Part shown: piece after piece, positions 1 to 9,983 of the stretch
How positions within the stretch are numbered: the first letter of the stretch is position 1
How the letters are laid out: each line of letters starts with the position of its first letter
Source: Clostridium beijerinckii
GTDB taxonomy: Bacteria > Bacillota > Clostridia > Clostridiales > Clostridiaceae
Reading direction: 5' to 3'
DNA length: 64,000 nucleotides
NCBI RefSeq assembly: GCF_036699995.1
Contig: NZ_CP144906.1
Coordinates: forward strand, 3,545,001 to 3,609,000
Position numbers and translations under genes: made by a program
Notes under the pieces: generated by a model
What the model saw: only the letters and a program-made list of their open reading frames with translations
The model's database searches: none
Told to the model about the DNA's origin: nothing

Positions 1-255
1 TAGCAATATTTTTAAGGCTAACACTATTAAATTTAACCTTTTTATTAATACTGGATAATCACCTGCAGTATAATTTTCAGTATTTTTCATTAACTCATTA
101 TGCTCAAGCACAATACACTTCAGATAGCTGTCTTGCCTTACATTTCTGATTATAATATAATGTAAGAGCCCATACAATGTACTCAAATTTGAATTTTATC
201 TCGTATTAAAGCTATAAATTGTGCTAAAGCACAATTAAAATATTAGGAGGTTTCC
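1..255. promoter_or_regulatory. Upstream region with an operator-like palindrome
   Basis: No gene is visible in these 255 bases. At 217-236 there is a perfect 8-bp inverted repeat (AATTGTGC, loop TAAA, GCACAATT) that ends 19 bases before the start codon of the regulator at 256. A related sequence, TGCTCAAGCACAAT, lies at 101-114. The AGGAGG ribosome binding site is at 244-249. Two copies of a GTGC/GCAC motif ahead of a regulator gene suggest an autoregulatory operator, but this is inference. Confidence 0.4.
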
Positions 256-1488
256 ATGAAAAAAAACTTCGATATAAATGATCTAAACGAAATAGATATA
301 AAGCTTGCACTTTACATGCAAGATCTTTTTGATGGATTTTGTTCTAACAAAGGACTTCAATATCTTATAGATAAGGCAAGGGAAAAGTTTGCAAGACCAT
401 TGATATTAATTGATACAAGCGGAAAGCTCTTGGCAGGTTCTTATGATGCAGAAAATGTTTTTCAATTTGTTCAAGGTGAAAATAAAAATCTTTACCTAAC
501 AGAAGACACTTTATCACAAATATGTTCAGATAAAACAGATGATAATATCGAAAAAGAGAACACTTCAAAACGAAACCTAATATCTTCTATAAAAATTGAC
601 ACCATAGAGATTGGTAAATTTGTTGTTTACGAAAACAGCATTCCCTTTCAAGATATTGATTTCATGCTAATAGACAAAGTTAGCCCACTTATATGTGCTC
701 AATTACAAAAGAACATTCTTTTAAATTTGGATAACAATAATCTCCCAAATTACTTATTAGCTGACCTTATAGAAGGAAAGCAGATTGATGAGTCTATTAT
801 AAAAAATAAACAACACTATTTGAAATGGGCTAGGACAGAACATCTTTACATTATGGTTATTGGAAGTAACAGACAAGAAACTTTTGACAGTCAGATTTCT
901 GCCATTTTTAGAACCTTGAAATCTTATATTCCTGTTGGACAGTGTATTGTTCACGCTCCTGGAATTGTAGCTTTTCTTGATCAATTGTTATTTGATAAAC
1001 TTTTTAACTCTCAAAATAGCGAATTTAATGACTTCTTGAGCAAAAATAATCTATATGCTGGAATCAGCCAAAAATACACTCTTTTGAGTGGTTCAAAAAA
1101 ACACTATTTGAATGCTGTTAAAGCAATGGAGATAGGATTAAAAAGAAACATGCATTGCTCTTTTTTTGAAGATTGTACCTTGCATATTATCTATGAATTG
1201 ATTTCAAATAAATATGATCAGATGGATTTTTGCCATCCGGCTGTCGCAATGCTTATGCTTTATGATAAAGAGAATGGAACAGATTTTCTAGAAACATTGA
1301 AGCAGTATATCTTTTATTCTTCTTCTCCAGGAGAAGCTGCAAAAATATTAAATATTCATCGAAATACTTTATTCTACCGTATCAACAAAATAAAAGATAT
1401 GACTGGTATAAGCTTAGAACATGGTGACGAAATATGCAAAATTTTTTTATCTATTAGACTATTAGAGATAAAAGTAGAAACACCCTGA
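256..1488 (+). CDS. PucR/CdaR-family transcriptional regulator
   Basis: A 410-residue cytoplasmic regulator. The last 60 residues carry the PucR-type C-terminal helix-turn-helix (EAAKILNIHRNTLFYRINKI, about residues 357-376), which is the recognisable part. The N-terminal two thirds look like a sensory region with no clear ligand motif; the central part resembles the GGDEF-like domain of CdaR proteins. The start is fixed by AGGAGG six bases upstream. The gene stands alone and is followed by a hairpin terminator, so it is probably monocistronic and may act on itself through the upstream palindrome. Related regulators control sugar-acid, purine or amino-acid use; the target here is unknown. Confidence 0.8.
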   Translation: MKKNFDINDLNEIDIKLALYMQDLFDGFCSNKGLQYLIDKAREKFARPLILIDTSGKLLAGSYDAENVFQFVQGENKNLYLTEDTLSQICSDKTDDNIEKENTSKRNLISSIKIDTIEIGKFVVYENSIPFQDIDFMLIDKVSPLICAQLQKNILLNLDNNNLPNYLLADLIEGKQIDESIIKNKQHYLKWARTEHLYIMVIGSNRQETFDSQISAIFRTLKSYIPVGQCIVHAPGIVAFLDQLLFDKLFNSQNSEFNDFLSKNNLYAGISQKYTLLSGSKKHYLNAVKAMEIGLKRNMHCSFFEDCTLHIIYELISNKYDQMDFCHPAVAMLMLYDKENGTDFLETLKQYIFYSSSPGEAAKILNIHRNTLFYRINKIKDMTGISLEHGDEICKIFLSIRLLEIKVETP

Positions 1489-1514
1489 TCATAATATTGA
1501 AGATATAATCAAAG

Positions 1515-1552
1515 AAAAAAGTGCTCCATCCAGCAAAGATTAGCACTTTTCC
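1515..1552 (+). terminator. Rho-independent terminator after the PucR-type gene
   Basis: Inverted repeat AAAAGTGCT (1517-1525) and AGCACTTTT (1542-1550), ending in a T run. Confidence 0.7.
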
Positions 1553-1583
1553 TAAGACTTATTATTTATAACATAGATCTAAT

Positions 1584-1622
1584 CCGATATTGTTCCAACA
1601 TACTCTAATGAAACAATATCGG
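1584..1622. terminator. Second hairpin between convergent genes
   Basis: Perfect 11-bp inverted repeat CCGATATTGTT (1584-1594) and AACAATATCGG (1612-1622). It lies between the 3' ends of the convergent regulator and metG genes. It lacks a clear T tract, so it may be a processing or blocking structure rather than a classical terminator. Confidence 0.5.
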
Positions 1623-1670
1623 AATCAGATTAATTATAACATAAATTTCAAAAAGTACATCATTATTCCA

Positions 1671-3638
1671 TCAATATTGATATTCCATTTTCTTAAAGAA
1701 ATCTACCTTAGGTTCAAGAAATTTAAACTTATGGTTATCAGCATCTTCAAAATAAGAAGTAATAGGTTCAAATATTTTATCCCAATTCCATAGTTCATCA
1801 TCTATATTTAGATAATCTTTAAACATTTCACATCCTTCTGGTGCTATAGGGTGTATTAGTATTGCTATAACTTTACAAGCGTAAAAACAATCTGCTATTA
1901 CGTTTCTTTTTAATTCCTCATTTTTAATATTACTAGCCCAATGTTTATTTACTTCCCTTATATAATCGTCAAGAACATATGCTATTCTATGAAAATCTTG
2001 ATTATACATATGTCTTTCATATTCTAATACTGCTTTTTCTGTTAATTCTTTAATTTTTTCACTTACCTCTTCTTTAGGAATATCTTCATTAAGACTTTGC
2101 AAAGTATAAAAACATGAGCGAATAAGTCTATTAAATACATTTGTTAAAAGGTTTCCTTCTTTTAATACTGGGTCTGCTCCTACTTTTTCTTCTTCCTTCA
2201 TGTAAACTTGTGGCTTAAAGCCAACGCTTTTTGAAGATAATCCAAGACTCATAAAATGCATGCGTAATTGATCCTTTGTATAAAATTTTAATAATTCATC
2301 TGCCATTGGTGGCTTAATATCTGAACTGCTGCTTGCTTTTTTATCCATAAATAAAATGTGTTTATTAGAAACAATATGTGGTAAATTTAATTTAGTAACA
2401 TCTACATTTTCACCTTTAGGCACCTTTAAGCCAATAAACATGGCCATTTCAGCAATTGAATAAAAATATATATTATCTTCCCCTATAAATTGATATACCA
2501 TTGAATCATCATCATCCCACCAATTACGCCATTCTTCAGGATTCTTACCTCTTAACTCCAAATATGCTTTTGTAAAAGAAATTGGAGCCCATAAAGATTC
2601 TGGCCACACCCAGAATGTTAAATTTTTTAAATCTTCTTTATCTGGTACTTTTACTCCCCACTCTATATTTCCTGATAATCTAAAAGGAACCAAGGTCTTA
2701 CCACTAGTATAGTTTATATTTAAATTATCCAATATTTCCTTTGCCTTATCTCTATCCTCTAATGTTTGGAAAATAAACGCTAGTGAAGATTTTTTCTCTT
2801 CATCTATAGTTTCATGGCTTGGAAATTTAGCTTCTAGATCATTTACATCTTTTATATATTTTCTTGGGACATATATTAATGGCTTCTTTAAAAATTCATC
2901 TATAGTGTTAATTTCATACTTTCGTCTATTAGTATTCTTCTTTAAAAACTCATTAAGCTCCTTCATTATATCCATGGATTCATCTAAGGTAAAATACCAA
3001 TTATCTACACTTTTTAATATTGGTTTATTTCCTGATAAAGTGCTAATAGGATTAATTAATTCAGATGCCATATATTGATGTCCTAATGAACATTCCTCTG
3101 CATAGGCTTTATCAGAGTTACATCCGGCTATTGGACATTTTCCGATTACTTGCCTTCCATTAAGAAAGATTTTCTTATCTTCATCATAAAATTGCAGTGC
3201 TGACATCTTTTTTATATAACCATTTTTAAATAGAGTATTAAATATTTCTTCTGAAACTTCATTATGAAATTCTCCTGTCCTTCCAAGGGCTGAAGCTCCA
3301 AAAATATTTAGACTGATATTGTAATCTTCTAAGGTTTTCTTTTGACTCAAATGATTTGCCTTAACATAGTCCTCCATAGTGTTTTCATATCCATTTTCCT
3401 TTAGCTTTCTGTAGCTTTCAAGAATAGGTGAACCATAGCAATCTGTACCAGATACAAAAATAACATTTTCTCTCCCTATTCTGTCTCTTAAAAATCTTGC
3501 AAATATATCTGCATGAATGAACATTCCTCCAACATGGCCAAAATGAAGATTCTTATTTCCATAAGGCATTCCAGCTGTTACTATAGCCTTCTTTGGAAAT
3601 GTTGGTCTTTCGTTTTTTTCTATTCTTTTACTTATCAT
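1671..3638 (-). CDS. metG: Methionyl-tRNA synthetase (class I)
   Basis: Charges tRNA-Met in the cytoplasm. The class I HIGH motif appears as HFGH at residues 32-35 of a methionyl-type Rossmann fold (MPYGNKNLHFGH, then SGTDCYGSPI). The second signature is unusual: at about residues 430-437 there is KKASSSS instead of KMSKS. A helical anticodon-binding region follows; no C-terminal EMAP-type domain is visible. The ATG at 3638 is chosen because AAGGAG sits 10 bases upstream; an in-frame ATG 20 codons earlier has no such site. Length is 655 aa. A T-box leader lies directly upstream, so expression should respond to uncharged tRNA. Confidence 0.85.
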   Translation of the reverse strand: MISKRIEKNERPTFPKKAIVTAGMPYGNKNLHFGHVGGMFIHADIFARFLRDRIGRENVIFVSGTDCYGSPILESYRKLKENGYENTMEDYVKANHLSQKKTLEDYNISLNIFGASALGRTGEFHNEVSEEIFNTLFKNGYIKKMSALQFYDEDKKIFLNGRQVIGKCPIAGCNSDKAYAEECSLGHQYMASELINPISTLSGNKPILKSVDNWYFTLDESMDIMKELNEFLKKNTNRRKYEINTIDEFLKKPLIYVPRKYIKDVNDLEAKFPSHETIDEEKKSSLAFIFQTLEDRDKAKEILDNLNINYTSGKTLVPFRLSGNIEWGVKVPDKEDLKNLTFWVWPESLWAPISFTKAYLELRGKNPEEWRNWWDDDDSMVYQFIGEDNIYFYSIAEMAMFIGLKVPKGENVDVTKLNLPHIVSNKHILFMDKKASSSSDIKPPMADELLKFYTKDQLRMHFMSLGLSSKSVGFKPQVYMKEEEKVGADPVLKEGNLLTNVFNRLIRSCFYTLQSLNEDIPKEEVSEKIKELTEKAVLEYERHMYNQDFHRIAYVLDDYIREVNKHWASNIKNEELKRNVIADCFYACKVIAILIHPIAPEGCEMFKDYLNIDDELWNWDKIFEPITSYFEDADNHKFKFLEPKVDFFKKMEYQY

Positions 3639-3746
3639 AAACTTCTCACTCCTTAAATTTCTAACTTTAATACTTGGGATAATCAAAAAATAAAACATGT
3701 ATGATATTTTAAACTTATAATTTTCTATATGCTCAATTTTAACGTC

Positions 3747-4165
3747 AAAAAAGCCCCTATAGAAAATATTTCTACAGGGGCGAAACTTCTATTTCGCGAT
3801 ACCACCCTTTTCCCTAAAATGTCACCATTTTAGGCTCTTCAAGTACACCATCTCCCTAAAATTATAGGTTAAATCATACTCTGGTTCTGTAACGTGAACT
3901 TACGTCATAGCATCACTTATAATGAATTTTTATCTTATAGCTAGGCATCAGTAACATCACATCTTCTTCAAATGTGAGTTATAGGTTGCACTCTCTAAGA
4001 TAATTCAAACTAAATTCAGCGAAAATAAAATTCCACCTAAAAAAGTTTAACTTTATAAGATCCGTATGCAGCTCCGAGACTTGTTTCATTATGATTTCAT
4101 AATTTCCTCACACCAAATGGAAACTCTCTGAGTATTCCCTCATAACTACTCTTCTCTTCATAGCT
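3747..4165 (-). promoter_or_regulatory. T-box riboswitch leader of metG
   Basis: Read on the minus strand, the leader has a Stem I region with AGTAG and AGAGAG bulge-like motifs (about 4165-4070), the conserved T-box GGGTGGTATCGCG (3796-3808), and a terminator hairpin GCCCC...GGGGC (3753-3781) followed by six T residues (3747-3752). T-boxes bind uncharged tRNA and switch between terminator and antiterminator. An ATG triplet at 4087-4089 lies on the 3' side of Stem I and is a candidate specifier. By alignment to other leaders the specifier could also be one or two triplets downstream, so I do not fix it. Confidence 0.85.
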
Positions 4166-4233
4166 TTTATTTTTGTACAATTATATACCTTATGATATTA
4201 AGTGTCAATTATATTGTTTAATAGTTTTTTATC

Positions 4234-4330
4234 TATATATGTTGCAATTCACAATGCACATTTCACAATTAGGGCTAAAACTCTTGCAATATTTTTAGAG
4301 TTTTAATGAATAATTATTTTTGCAATATAT
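4234..4330. repeat. Dispersed repeat C, copy 1, plus featureless spacer
   Basis: This block, with TGTTGCAATTCACAATGCAC near its left end and two later TTGCAATAT motifs, recurs at 29886-30010 in the same orientation with a few differences. Here it sits upstream of the metG T-box. The following stretch 4331-4726 is AT-rich and holds no gene or clear hairpin that I can support. Confidence 0.7.
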
Positions 4331-4726
4331 ATTAAATATCTAAAACTTTTTATTATATGGATGTGTGGTGCAATAATTTTTAATAAACTTATTAAAGGTC
4401 TTGTTAGTTAAGAGTATGTTTTGCTATTAATTATTTGGGTTTTAACTAGTTTTTAGTATGTTTTTCTGAATTGTATTAATATCTTGTTATATGAATAATT
4501 ATAAGCCTAAAAGGCACCTAAAAAAACTAGCATAAATAAATATATTCATTAGACATTGGTTATCGTTATATCTTTATCACCAACTGCTTAAGCAAGAATA
4601 TCATAATGCTAATCCACGTACTTTTATCGATTGTTTTATCCACGATGATATTAAATCAATATGCTCATTTATGCTGAAATTAATAAACATAAGAACACTT
4701 TTTTACACATTCTTATATCGAAATTC

Positions 4727-6103
4727 TTATTTATTCCCCCTTTGTATCTTCCAAAGAAAATAACCTGGATTGTCTTTAGCTTTTGAAACATAATCTGAAT
4801 AATCTTTGTATCCTTTTGCGATTGCGCCGGCTGCTCCCAATAAACTTAATCCTCCGCTTTGAATTGTTGTTGCCAAACTTGCAGCTCCAATAATCAAATC
4901 CGAACCTATATTTCTTTTTAATTGTTTAAACTTATTATCAACTTCATGAACTTGAACTTCATTCATTTCTTGTTCTATATTTTCTAATTTATATTTTAGC
5001 TCAGTTTTATCCTTAATACCTCTAAGTTCCTTTAATCTTTTTCTTAATTCAATTCTAAAATTTAAAAAAGCTTCTCCATCATTTTCTCGAATATTCATTA
5101 TATTATTTATATCCGCCTTATTAATGATAGGTAAATTCAGGTTTAAAGCCAAGTTGAAAATATCCTGCTCAAAAGAATTAACATTACCAATATCTCTATT
5201 TAGCAATTCAGCTATAAATGAAGATGTAGTAAAATATGAACTTCCTATCAATGATGCATTATATACTTCCTTAAATACTGAATTATAAAAACCACCTGCC
5301 GTTCTGTTAATTGATTGATTTACCCATGCATTAAACTCTTCTTCACTTGGTAAGGTATCAGGTAATCTATATGCCATTTTGGCTCTTCCTGTTTTTTCAT
5401 TATATTCTAAAATCTTAGTTTCAAATAAAAAATACATATTACTCATTGAATCAGCATGTCCTTCAAACTCAATCATAATTCTTCTTCCTAGCTTTAATTT
5501 TTCATTAAACTTACAAATCAAGCTATCTCCATCTTGTTCCAAATTATGTACTTTAACATATTTTTTGAACCACTCCAATACATTCTTAGGTAATGTATCG
5601 CTAAAATAATTATCTGAATAGCATATCGGAATTTCTTTAGGCGGTTCATGAAAATAACTCATAGGCCTAAATTTTACATATCTACCTACAACCATTGGAG
5701 TTAGTTTCTTCATATAATTTATTTTTTCTACTAATGCTTTTCTATCAATAACCTTTTGCTCTTTTAATCCAAGATAATTATTCATAACCTTAGATTGTTC
5801 ATTTTTTAAATTTGTCATTTGAAATATTGGGTCATTTATAATAATTTTATCCATGTAAAATGCTAATTGTTTCAATAATTCTTCATTAGGAAGAAATTTA
5901 TTAAAAGATTCCATTTGAATACTTAGTTTGCTGTCTTGATTAATTAATTCTTCTTTGAGTTCCTTACAATTAAGAACATACTCTCTATAATCTGTTAATA
6001 TTTTTATTAAATCTTTATCTGATAATTTACTATATTCCTCTTCAATATAATTATCATTAAATAGTTCACTTGAAACTAAAAAATCATATAATAAATTTGA
6101 CAT
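4727..6103 (-). CDS. Uncharacterised 458-aa protein with a glycine-rich C-terminal hydrophobic segment
   Basis: I do not recognise the family. The N-terminal 140 residues are acidic and helical, the middle (about 180-300) looks like a mixed alpha/beta domain, and residues 330-400 are lysine/glutamate-rich and probably coiled coil. Near the C terminus a Gly/Ala/Ser-rich hydrophobic stretch (IIGAASLATT, then GGLSLLGAAGAIAKG) could insert in or touch membrane, as in some pore-forming or sensor proteins. The start is supported by GGAG eight bases upstream. It is the last of four leftward genes that include two nucleases, so a role in the same accessory, possibly defensive, cluster is possible. 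That is inference. Confidence 0.6.
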   Translation of the reverse strand: MSNLLYDFLVSSELFNDNYIEEEYSKLSDKDLIKILTDYREYVLNCKELKEELINQDSKLSIQMESFNKFLPNEELLKQLAFYMDKIIINDPIFQMTNLKNEQSKVMNNYLGLKEQKVIDRKALVEKINYMKKLTPMVVGRYVKFRPMSYFHEPPKEIPICYSDNYFSDTLPKNVLEWFKKYVKVHNLEQDGDSLICKFNEKLKLGRRIMIEFEGHADSMSNMYFLFETKILEYNEKTGRAKMAYRLPDTLPSEEEFNAWVNQSINRTAGGFYNSVFKEVYNASLIGSSYFTTSSFIAELLNRDIGNVNSFEQDIFNLALNLNLPIINKADINNIMNIRENDGEAFLNFRIELRKRLKELRGIKDKTELKYKLENIEQEMNEVQVHEVDNKFKQLKRNIGSDLIIGAASLATTIQSGGLSLLGAAGAIAKGYKDYSDYVSKAKDNPGYFLWKIQRGNK

Positions 6104-6313
6104 CTTACCAACTCCATTTGTGTTTTTAATCCATCAGGTGCTTTTTTATTTTTCTAACTACATTATGCTTTTCAACAAAATATAAAATATTAGAAATTTA
6201 ATTTTTTCTCTCTATATTTTCAAAAACTTATTTGGATACTCTATAAATCCTAATTAATAGCTTTTAATACCTCCTATACAGCTAAAAAAACTTATATATT
6301 ATGAGATTAATTA

Positions 6314-7282
6314 TTATCTATAAGTTGCCTCTGATTTAGTTATACTTATATTATTAGCATCAAACCCATTAGCTAACAAAAAATAATAAATATCGCTTTC
6401 TTTTAATTGAGACTTAGGTCCAATAGTAATTTCATTTATTATTGGTTTATCAATTAATCCACTAAAATCAATATCACAATATGCAACTAATTGATTATTT
6501 CTATAATTAAATTTAAGAGGTTTTATTTTATACTCATCTATTTCTTTTATCTTTTCAAAATAATCCTTTGCCTCATTTAGTTGGATATCTCCTAATATTT
6601 CTCTATTGGGTAACTTTGGGTTATATATTATTCTAACTTCTTTTTCTTCTGAGAAAGCAGGATTTTTAATTATACAGCTTATTTCTCCAATATAATCTAC
6701 TAACACTTCACAAAAAGCATCAAATTCTTCTTTAAAATACACATTAAAGTCATCCGATATTCTAACATTATCTTCTTCAAACATATTTTGAATATAAATA
6801 ATTACAGATTCTATTAATTGACCTAATTTCTCTTTTTGCTTATTTTCCTTATATATGACATTTTTAACAACCATATCTTTCTTGTCATTTAAGAGATTAA
6901 TAACTTTGTAATTAAAACCAATTGTAACACCTGTTCCATCTTGTCCATAAGCTCTCCACTGACTTAATATATCCTTTCCTTCTGAAAAGCATGTAATCAA
7001 TACAGGACTTTCATCATATAATACTCGTTCAACTTCTTTTTTATAATATTGTAAATGACTATTAGATTCCTCGTCATACCAATAATCTTCTTCTAATTTC
7101 ATATCTATACCATATTCATTTAACTTTTCTTGCAGCAAGGATACAATAAACTTATTAGCCCATCTCTTTTCCATGTAATCATTTGTCTTATTTAAATCTG
7201 ATAATCGTAATGTTTTATTTTGGATTATTGACATAAAAGTATCTGCACTACAATAGTGATATATTGATTCTAATCTAGCCAT
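6314..7282 (-). CDS. DUF2971-family protein
   Basis: A 322-residue soluble protein. It begins with the family pattern YHYCSADTFMSIIQNKTLRL, followed by an ND.ME-type motif and then CFSEGKDILSQWRAYGQDG, which matches the DUF2971 core (CFS...W..Y...G). The biochemical role of the family is not established; members often appear beside nucleases and other accessory genes. ATG 7282 is preferred over an upstream TTG because the purine-rich AGAAGGAGAGG lies between them and serves as ribosome binding site. About 96 bases separate it from the HNH gene upstream, so the two may be co-transcribed. Confidence 0.75.
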   Translation of the reverse strand: MARLESIYHYCSADTFMSIIQNKTLRLSDLNKTNDYMEKRWANKFIVSLLQEKLNEYGIDMKLEEDYWYDEESNSHLQYYKKEVERVLYDESPVLITCFSEGKDILSQWRAYGQDGTGVTIGFNYKVINLLNDKKDMVVKNVIYKENKQKEKLGQLIESVIIYIQNMFEEDNVRISDDFNVYFKEEFDAFCEVLVDYIGEISCIIKNPAFSEEKEVRIIYNPKLPNREILGDIQLNEAKDYFEKIKEIDEYKIKPLKFNYRNNQLVAYCDIDFSGLIDKPIINEITIGPKSQLKESDIYYFLLANGFDANNISITKSEATYR

Positions 7283-7378
7283 TACTATTCCTCTCCTTCT
7301 CTTCAAAAATCATATAAACTTTCAATTATTAGCCTAATGGTTAGACAAAAATTAGAAGTTATATGAGTCCAAACTTAA

Positions 7379-8320
7379 TCAATATGCAATCCTTTTTTTA
7401 TTTTTCTTACTCCAATTCTCCCATACTGATGGCAATGTTAAATTGTTTATTATATCAGGATCATCAGGATTACCTGTTCCTATAATTGCACTCTTTATAT
7501 CCCATTCTTTAAGTCTATCCTTTAAAAATTTTACCACTTGAGTTCTCACTTTATATGTAAGCAATGAACATCTTATATCCCGCTTATCATCTATAAAATG
7601 AAGTTCATCACCGCATTTATGAATACTTGCCTGATAAATGACATCATTCTTATAAAAAATAGTATATGCTAATGATGACTGTTTCGGATTTATATAAATT
7701 GTGCACAGAGACTCCTTGTCCCAGTCAACAGCGGTTTCTTTTATAGCCATATTTTCATCAAGTATTCTACTTAGTGCACCACCATTACAGTTATCACAAT
7801 ATTCAATTGGAACTGGTTCATTAATTAATACTAATTTTATATTCTTTCCTACCCATATTATTTCTTCAATTATTTTATCTGCCCACACATCCATTGGCGC
7901 ATCTAATAATTGATATACTCTTTCAAATTCTATTTTTCCATTAACCCACTGAAACACTAATTTTGTTCCTAAGATATTATCTACTGTTCCATAAGCTGTT
8001 ACAACTGCTAACACAGTCGGATTATCTTTTTTTGCTTCATTAACGAAACTTTCCCAACTTTCTTTCTTTTTTCTAATTTCTTCAGTTGATAAATCTAAAT
8101 GCTTTACATTTGAATATGCATTAGGTCTATGATGATTATCATGTTCTTTAACACACAACACAGCAATATTATCATCACTATTATTAGATGGATCTTCATC
8201 TAAATGATGAAAATTAAGTCCTATTCCCTTTGATTTGCAAACACAACATACATAAGCATTTTTTTCAAGCAGTCTTTTTTTCTGACGAGGACCAATTGGT
8301 TTTCGTTCCTTCTTGCACAT
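7379..8320 (-). CDS. HNH endonuclease-like protein with extra C-terminal region
   Basis: Residues 20-65 form an HNH/beta-beta-alpha-metal module: CCVC (25-28), FHHLDEDPSNNSDDN with HH at 38-39 and N51, then C56 and H60/H63/H64. This is the usual arrangement for a metal-dependent DNA nuclease. The remaining 245 residues are not recognised; they hold a second possible metal site, YCDNC, near residue 172. Such fusions usually couple DNA cleavage to a sensing or binding domain. AGGAG eight bases upstream fixes the start. It lies between the DUF2971 gene and a NucS-like nuclease gene, all leftward. Confidence 0.75.
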   Translation of the reverse strand: MCKKERKPIGPRQKKRLLEKNAYVCCVCKSKGIGLNFHHLDEDPSNNSDDNIAVLCVKEHDNHHRPNAYSNVKHLDLSTEEIRKKKESWESFVNEAKKDNPTVLAVVTAYGTVDNILGTKLVFQWVNGKIEFERVYQLLDAPMDVWADKIIEEIIWVGKNIKLVLINEPVPIEYCDNCNGGALSRILDENMAIKETAVDWDKESLCTIYINPKQSSLAYTIFYKNDVIYQASIHKCGDELHFIDDKRDIRCSLLTYKVRTQVVKFLKDRLKEWDIKSAIIGTGNPDDPDIINNLTLPSVWENWSKKNKKRIAY

Positions 8321-8415
8321 TTACATATCTCCTATCATATATTTCCCTCTATTATTAAATTTAACTATTGCTATTTGCTCCAAATTCCCCATAATTCAAT
8401 TAAAATATCCTTAGT

Positions 8416-9213
8416 TTATACATCGTCTTTCTCAACGATATACTTTGATATATACGCTTCACATTTTTCATTCCATTCATCAAATGAAGTTAACCTTATT
8501 GGAGGCCATATAAATTTTTCAAGATCTTCATTATATATTTGACAATTAAAATATCTTTTTCTTGGTTGGAAATATGCTATAAATTCATCCTCAGTTGAAC
8601 ATTCTATCCAAAAATCTTTACCTCCATTGTATGTAGAAATTACTACACCTTTTTGACTAAGATATTCTAACACTTTTCTAAATTCCTCCGCTAGTTTATT
8701 ATCAGAGAAATAAGTTATAATATCTTCTATTGAGCGAAGTTTAACTTCTAGCTCTTCTATCGGAGGTCTCTGAAGTTCTTCATATAGTATTCCAATGTCA
8801 TTAGTTTTTTTATCTTTTATAGCAGTATATTTAATTAATGATAAATCTAAGTTTAGATAACTACCTATTCTAATTGTTTCTTCGCTAAATTCGGGTGCAA
8901 CAAGAAAGAGACGTACACCTTTATCTGGTTTAATTTCTGGATAAGGTCTTGCAATTAATGCAAGATTTTGAACAGCCCATTCATAATATCGTACAACCTG
9001 CGAAATAGCATAAGGGTCAGCTGTAACACTTTTTAATTCTAAGATAACTAATGTTCCATTTGGATCGACAGCTAGAATATCTGGTCTTCCTGCACCTCCT
9101 ATACTAAGTTGGTTTTTTAATAATCTTAATCCCTCTTCAATTTCTTTTAAAGTGTTTATAACTAAAGGTTCGAGTTCTTGAACTTCTTTTAAATTAACTT
9201 TTATTAATTCCAT
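8416..9213 (-). CDS. PD-(D/E)XK nuclease, NucS/DUF91-like
   Basis: A 265-residue protein whose first 90 residues carry the PD-(D/E)XK core: GRPDILAVD (D45), then VILELKS (E59, K61), and a later QVVRYY (Q72, Y76) that matches the QxxxY motif seen in NucS/RecB-like nucleases. The order and spacing resemble the C-terminal nuclease domain of NucS/EndoMS, but the N-terminal DNA-binding domain of that family is missing and a different C-terminal region (about residues 130-265) is present. It is the first gene of the four-gene leftward cluster. GGAG lies eight bases before the start. Restriction or repair are both possible roles. Confidence 0.75.
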   Translation of the reverse strand: MELIKVNLKEVQELEPLVINTLKEIEEGLRLLKNQLSIGGAGRPDILAVDPNGTLVILELKSVTADPYAISQVVRYYEWAVQNLALIARPYPEIKPDKGVRLFLVAPEFSEETIRIGSYLNLDLSLIKYTAIKDKKTNDIGILYEELQRPPIEELEVKLRSIEDIITYFSDNKLAEEFRKVLEYLSQKGVVISTYNGGKDFWIECSTEDEFIAYFQPRKRYFNCQIYNEDLEKFIWPPIRLTSFDEWNEKCEAYISKYIVEKDDV

Positions 9214-9614
9214 TTTATTATCTCCAATATTTTTATTTGATAATGTATAAACTCTATATTCCCAAAACTCATGAAATAAACAATAATTTTTTCAACTTCC
9301 CATTATAGACATAATAAGAATACAATCTTATCATTATCCATAATACTATATAACCCATTATAATATATTTTTTTCATACATGGAATAATTATCTAATTGC
9401 ATAAAAGATAAATATGACAAAATTTGTTTATGCTAACACATTATAAATCTCTTAAATATTTCTTTCTAACTCATATTGCTAATCTTTATTTTCTCTAATT
9501 CTTCATTAAGACTCAACATTTTTTAGCATATTTTATTATCCCTACTATGTAACTAACTGCCGCTACTGAATCCCAATACCATTTTACAAATATAGATAAA
9601 TCAATTAAGAATTA

Positions 9615-9880
9615 GACTTATTAGATGAACATATTTACAAGGTTGCTAAAACTTTAAGTTTGTATCTTCACTAGAAATCATAAATATATTTGTGAAGAAA
9701 ACATTTGAAAATGAGCTGTTAAAGGTTCTTAGCTGTAGGTTGTTCCATTTTAGCTTGTTAAACTGAAAGTTGAAGCATGCTAAAGTGGCTACAACCTTCT
9801 GCTTAGAACCTTCAGCGATATTTTCATAGCTTTTCGGAATCAAAATATTTATGATTTCGGTAAAGTTATCACAAAGTCTA
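9615..9880. repeat. Dispersed long-hairpin repeat A, copy 1
   Basis: An approximately 200-base imperfect inverted repeat. The left arm begins AAATCATAAATATATTTGTG (9676 onward) and the right arm ends ATATTTATGATTTCGG (about 9861). GAGCTGTTAAAGGTTCTTAG on the left pairs with CTTAGAACCTTCAGCG on the right. Related copies lie at 20740-21020 and 26660-26960, with diverged ones at 39285-39440 and 44685-44890. No protein is encoded: a 65-codon open frame across the right arm is incidental. The rest of 9214-9983 is AT-rich and shows no gene. The form is that of a MITE or a structured intergenic element. Confidence 0.8.
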
Positions 9881-9983
9881 ATTATAAATTTGGATATCCA
9901 TAAATAATTTTCATCTACTTATGTAATAACTGAAATTTATCCATATATCCTTTATGAAAACAAAGTAAAGGAGGTAATGAAAC

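Noticed and set aside
9646..9843. 65-codon reading frame on the minus strand
   Set aside because: It lies wholly in the right arm of repeat A and has no ribosome binding site.
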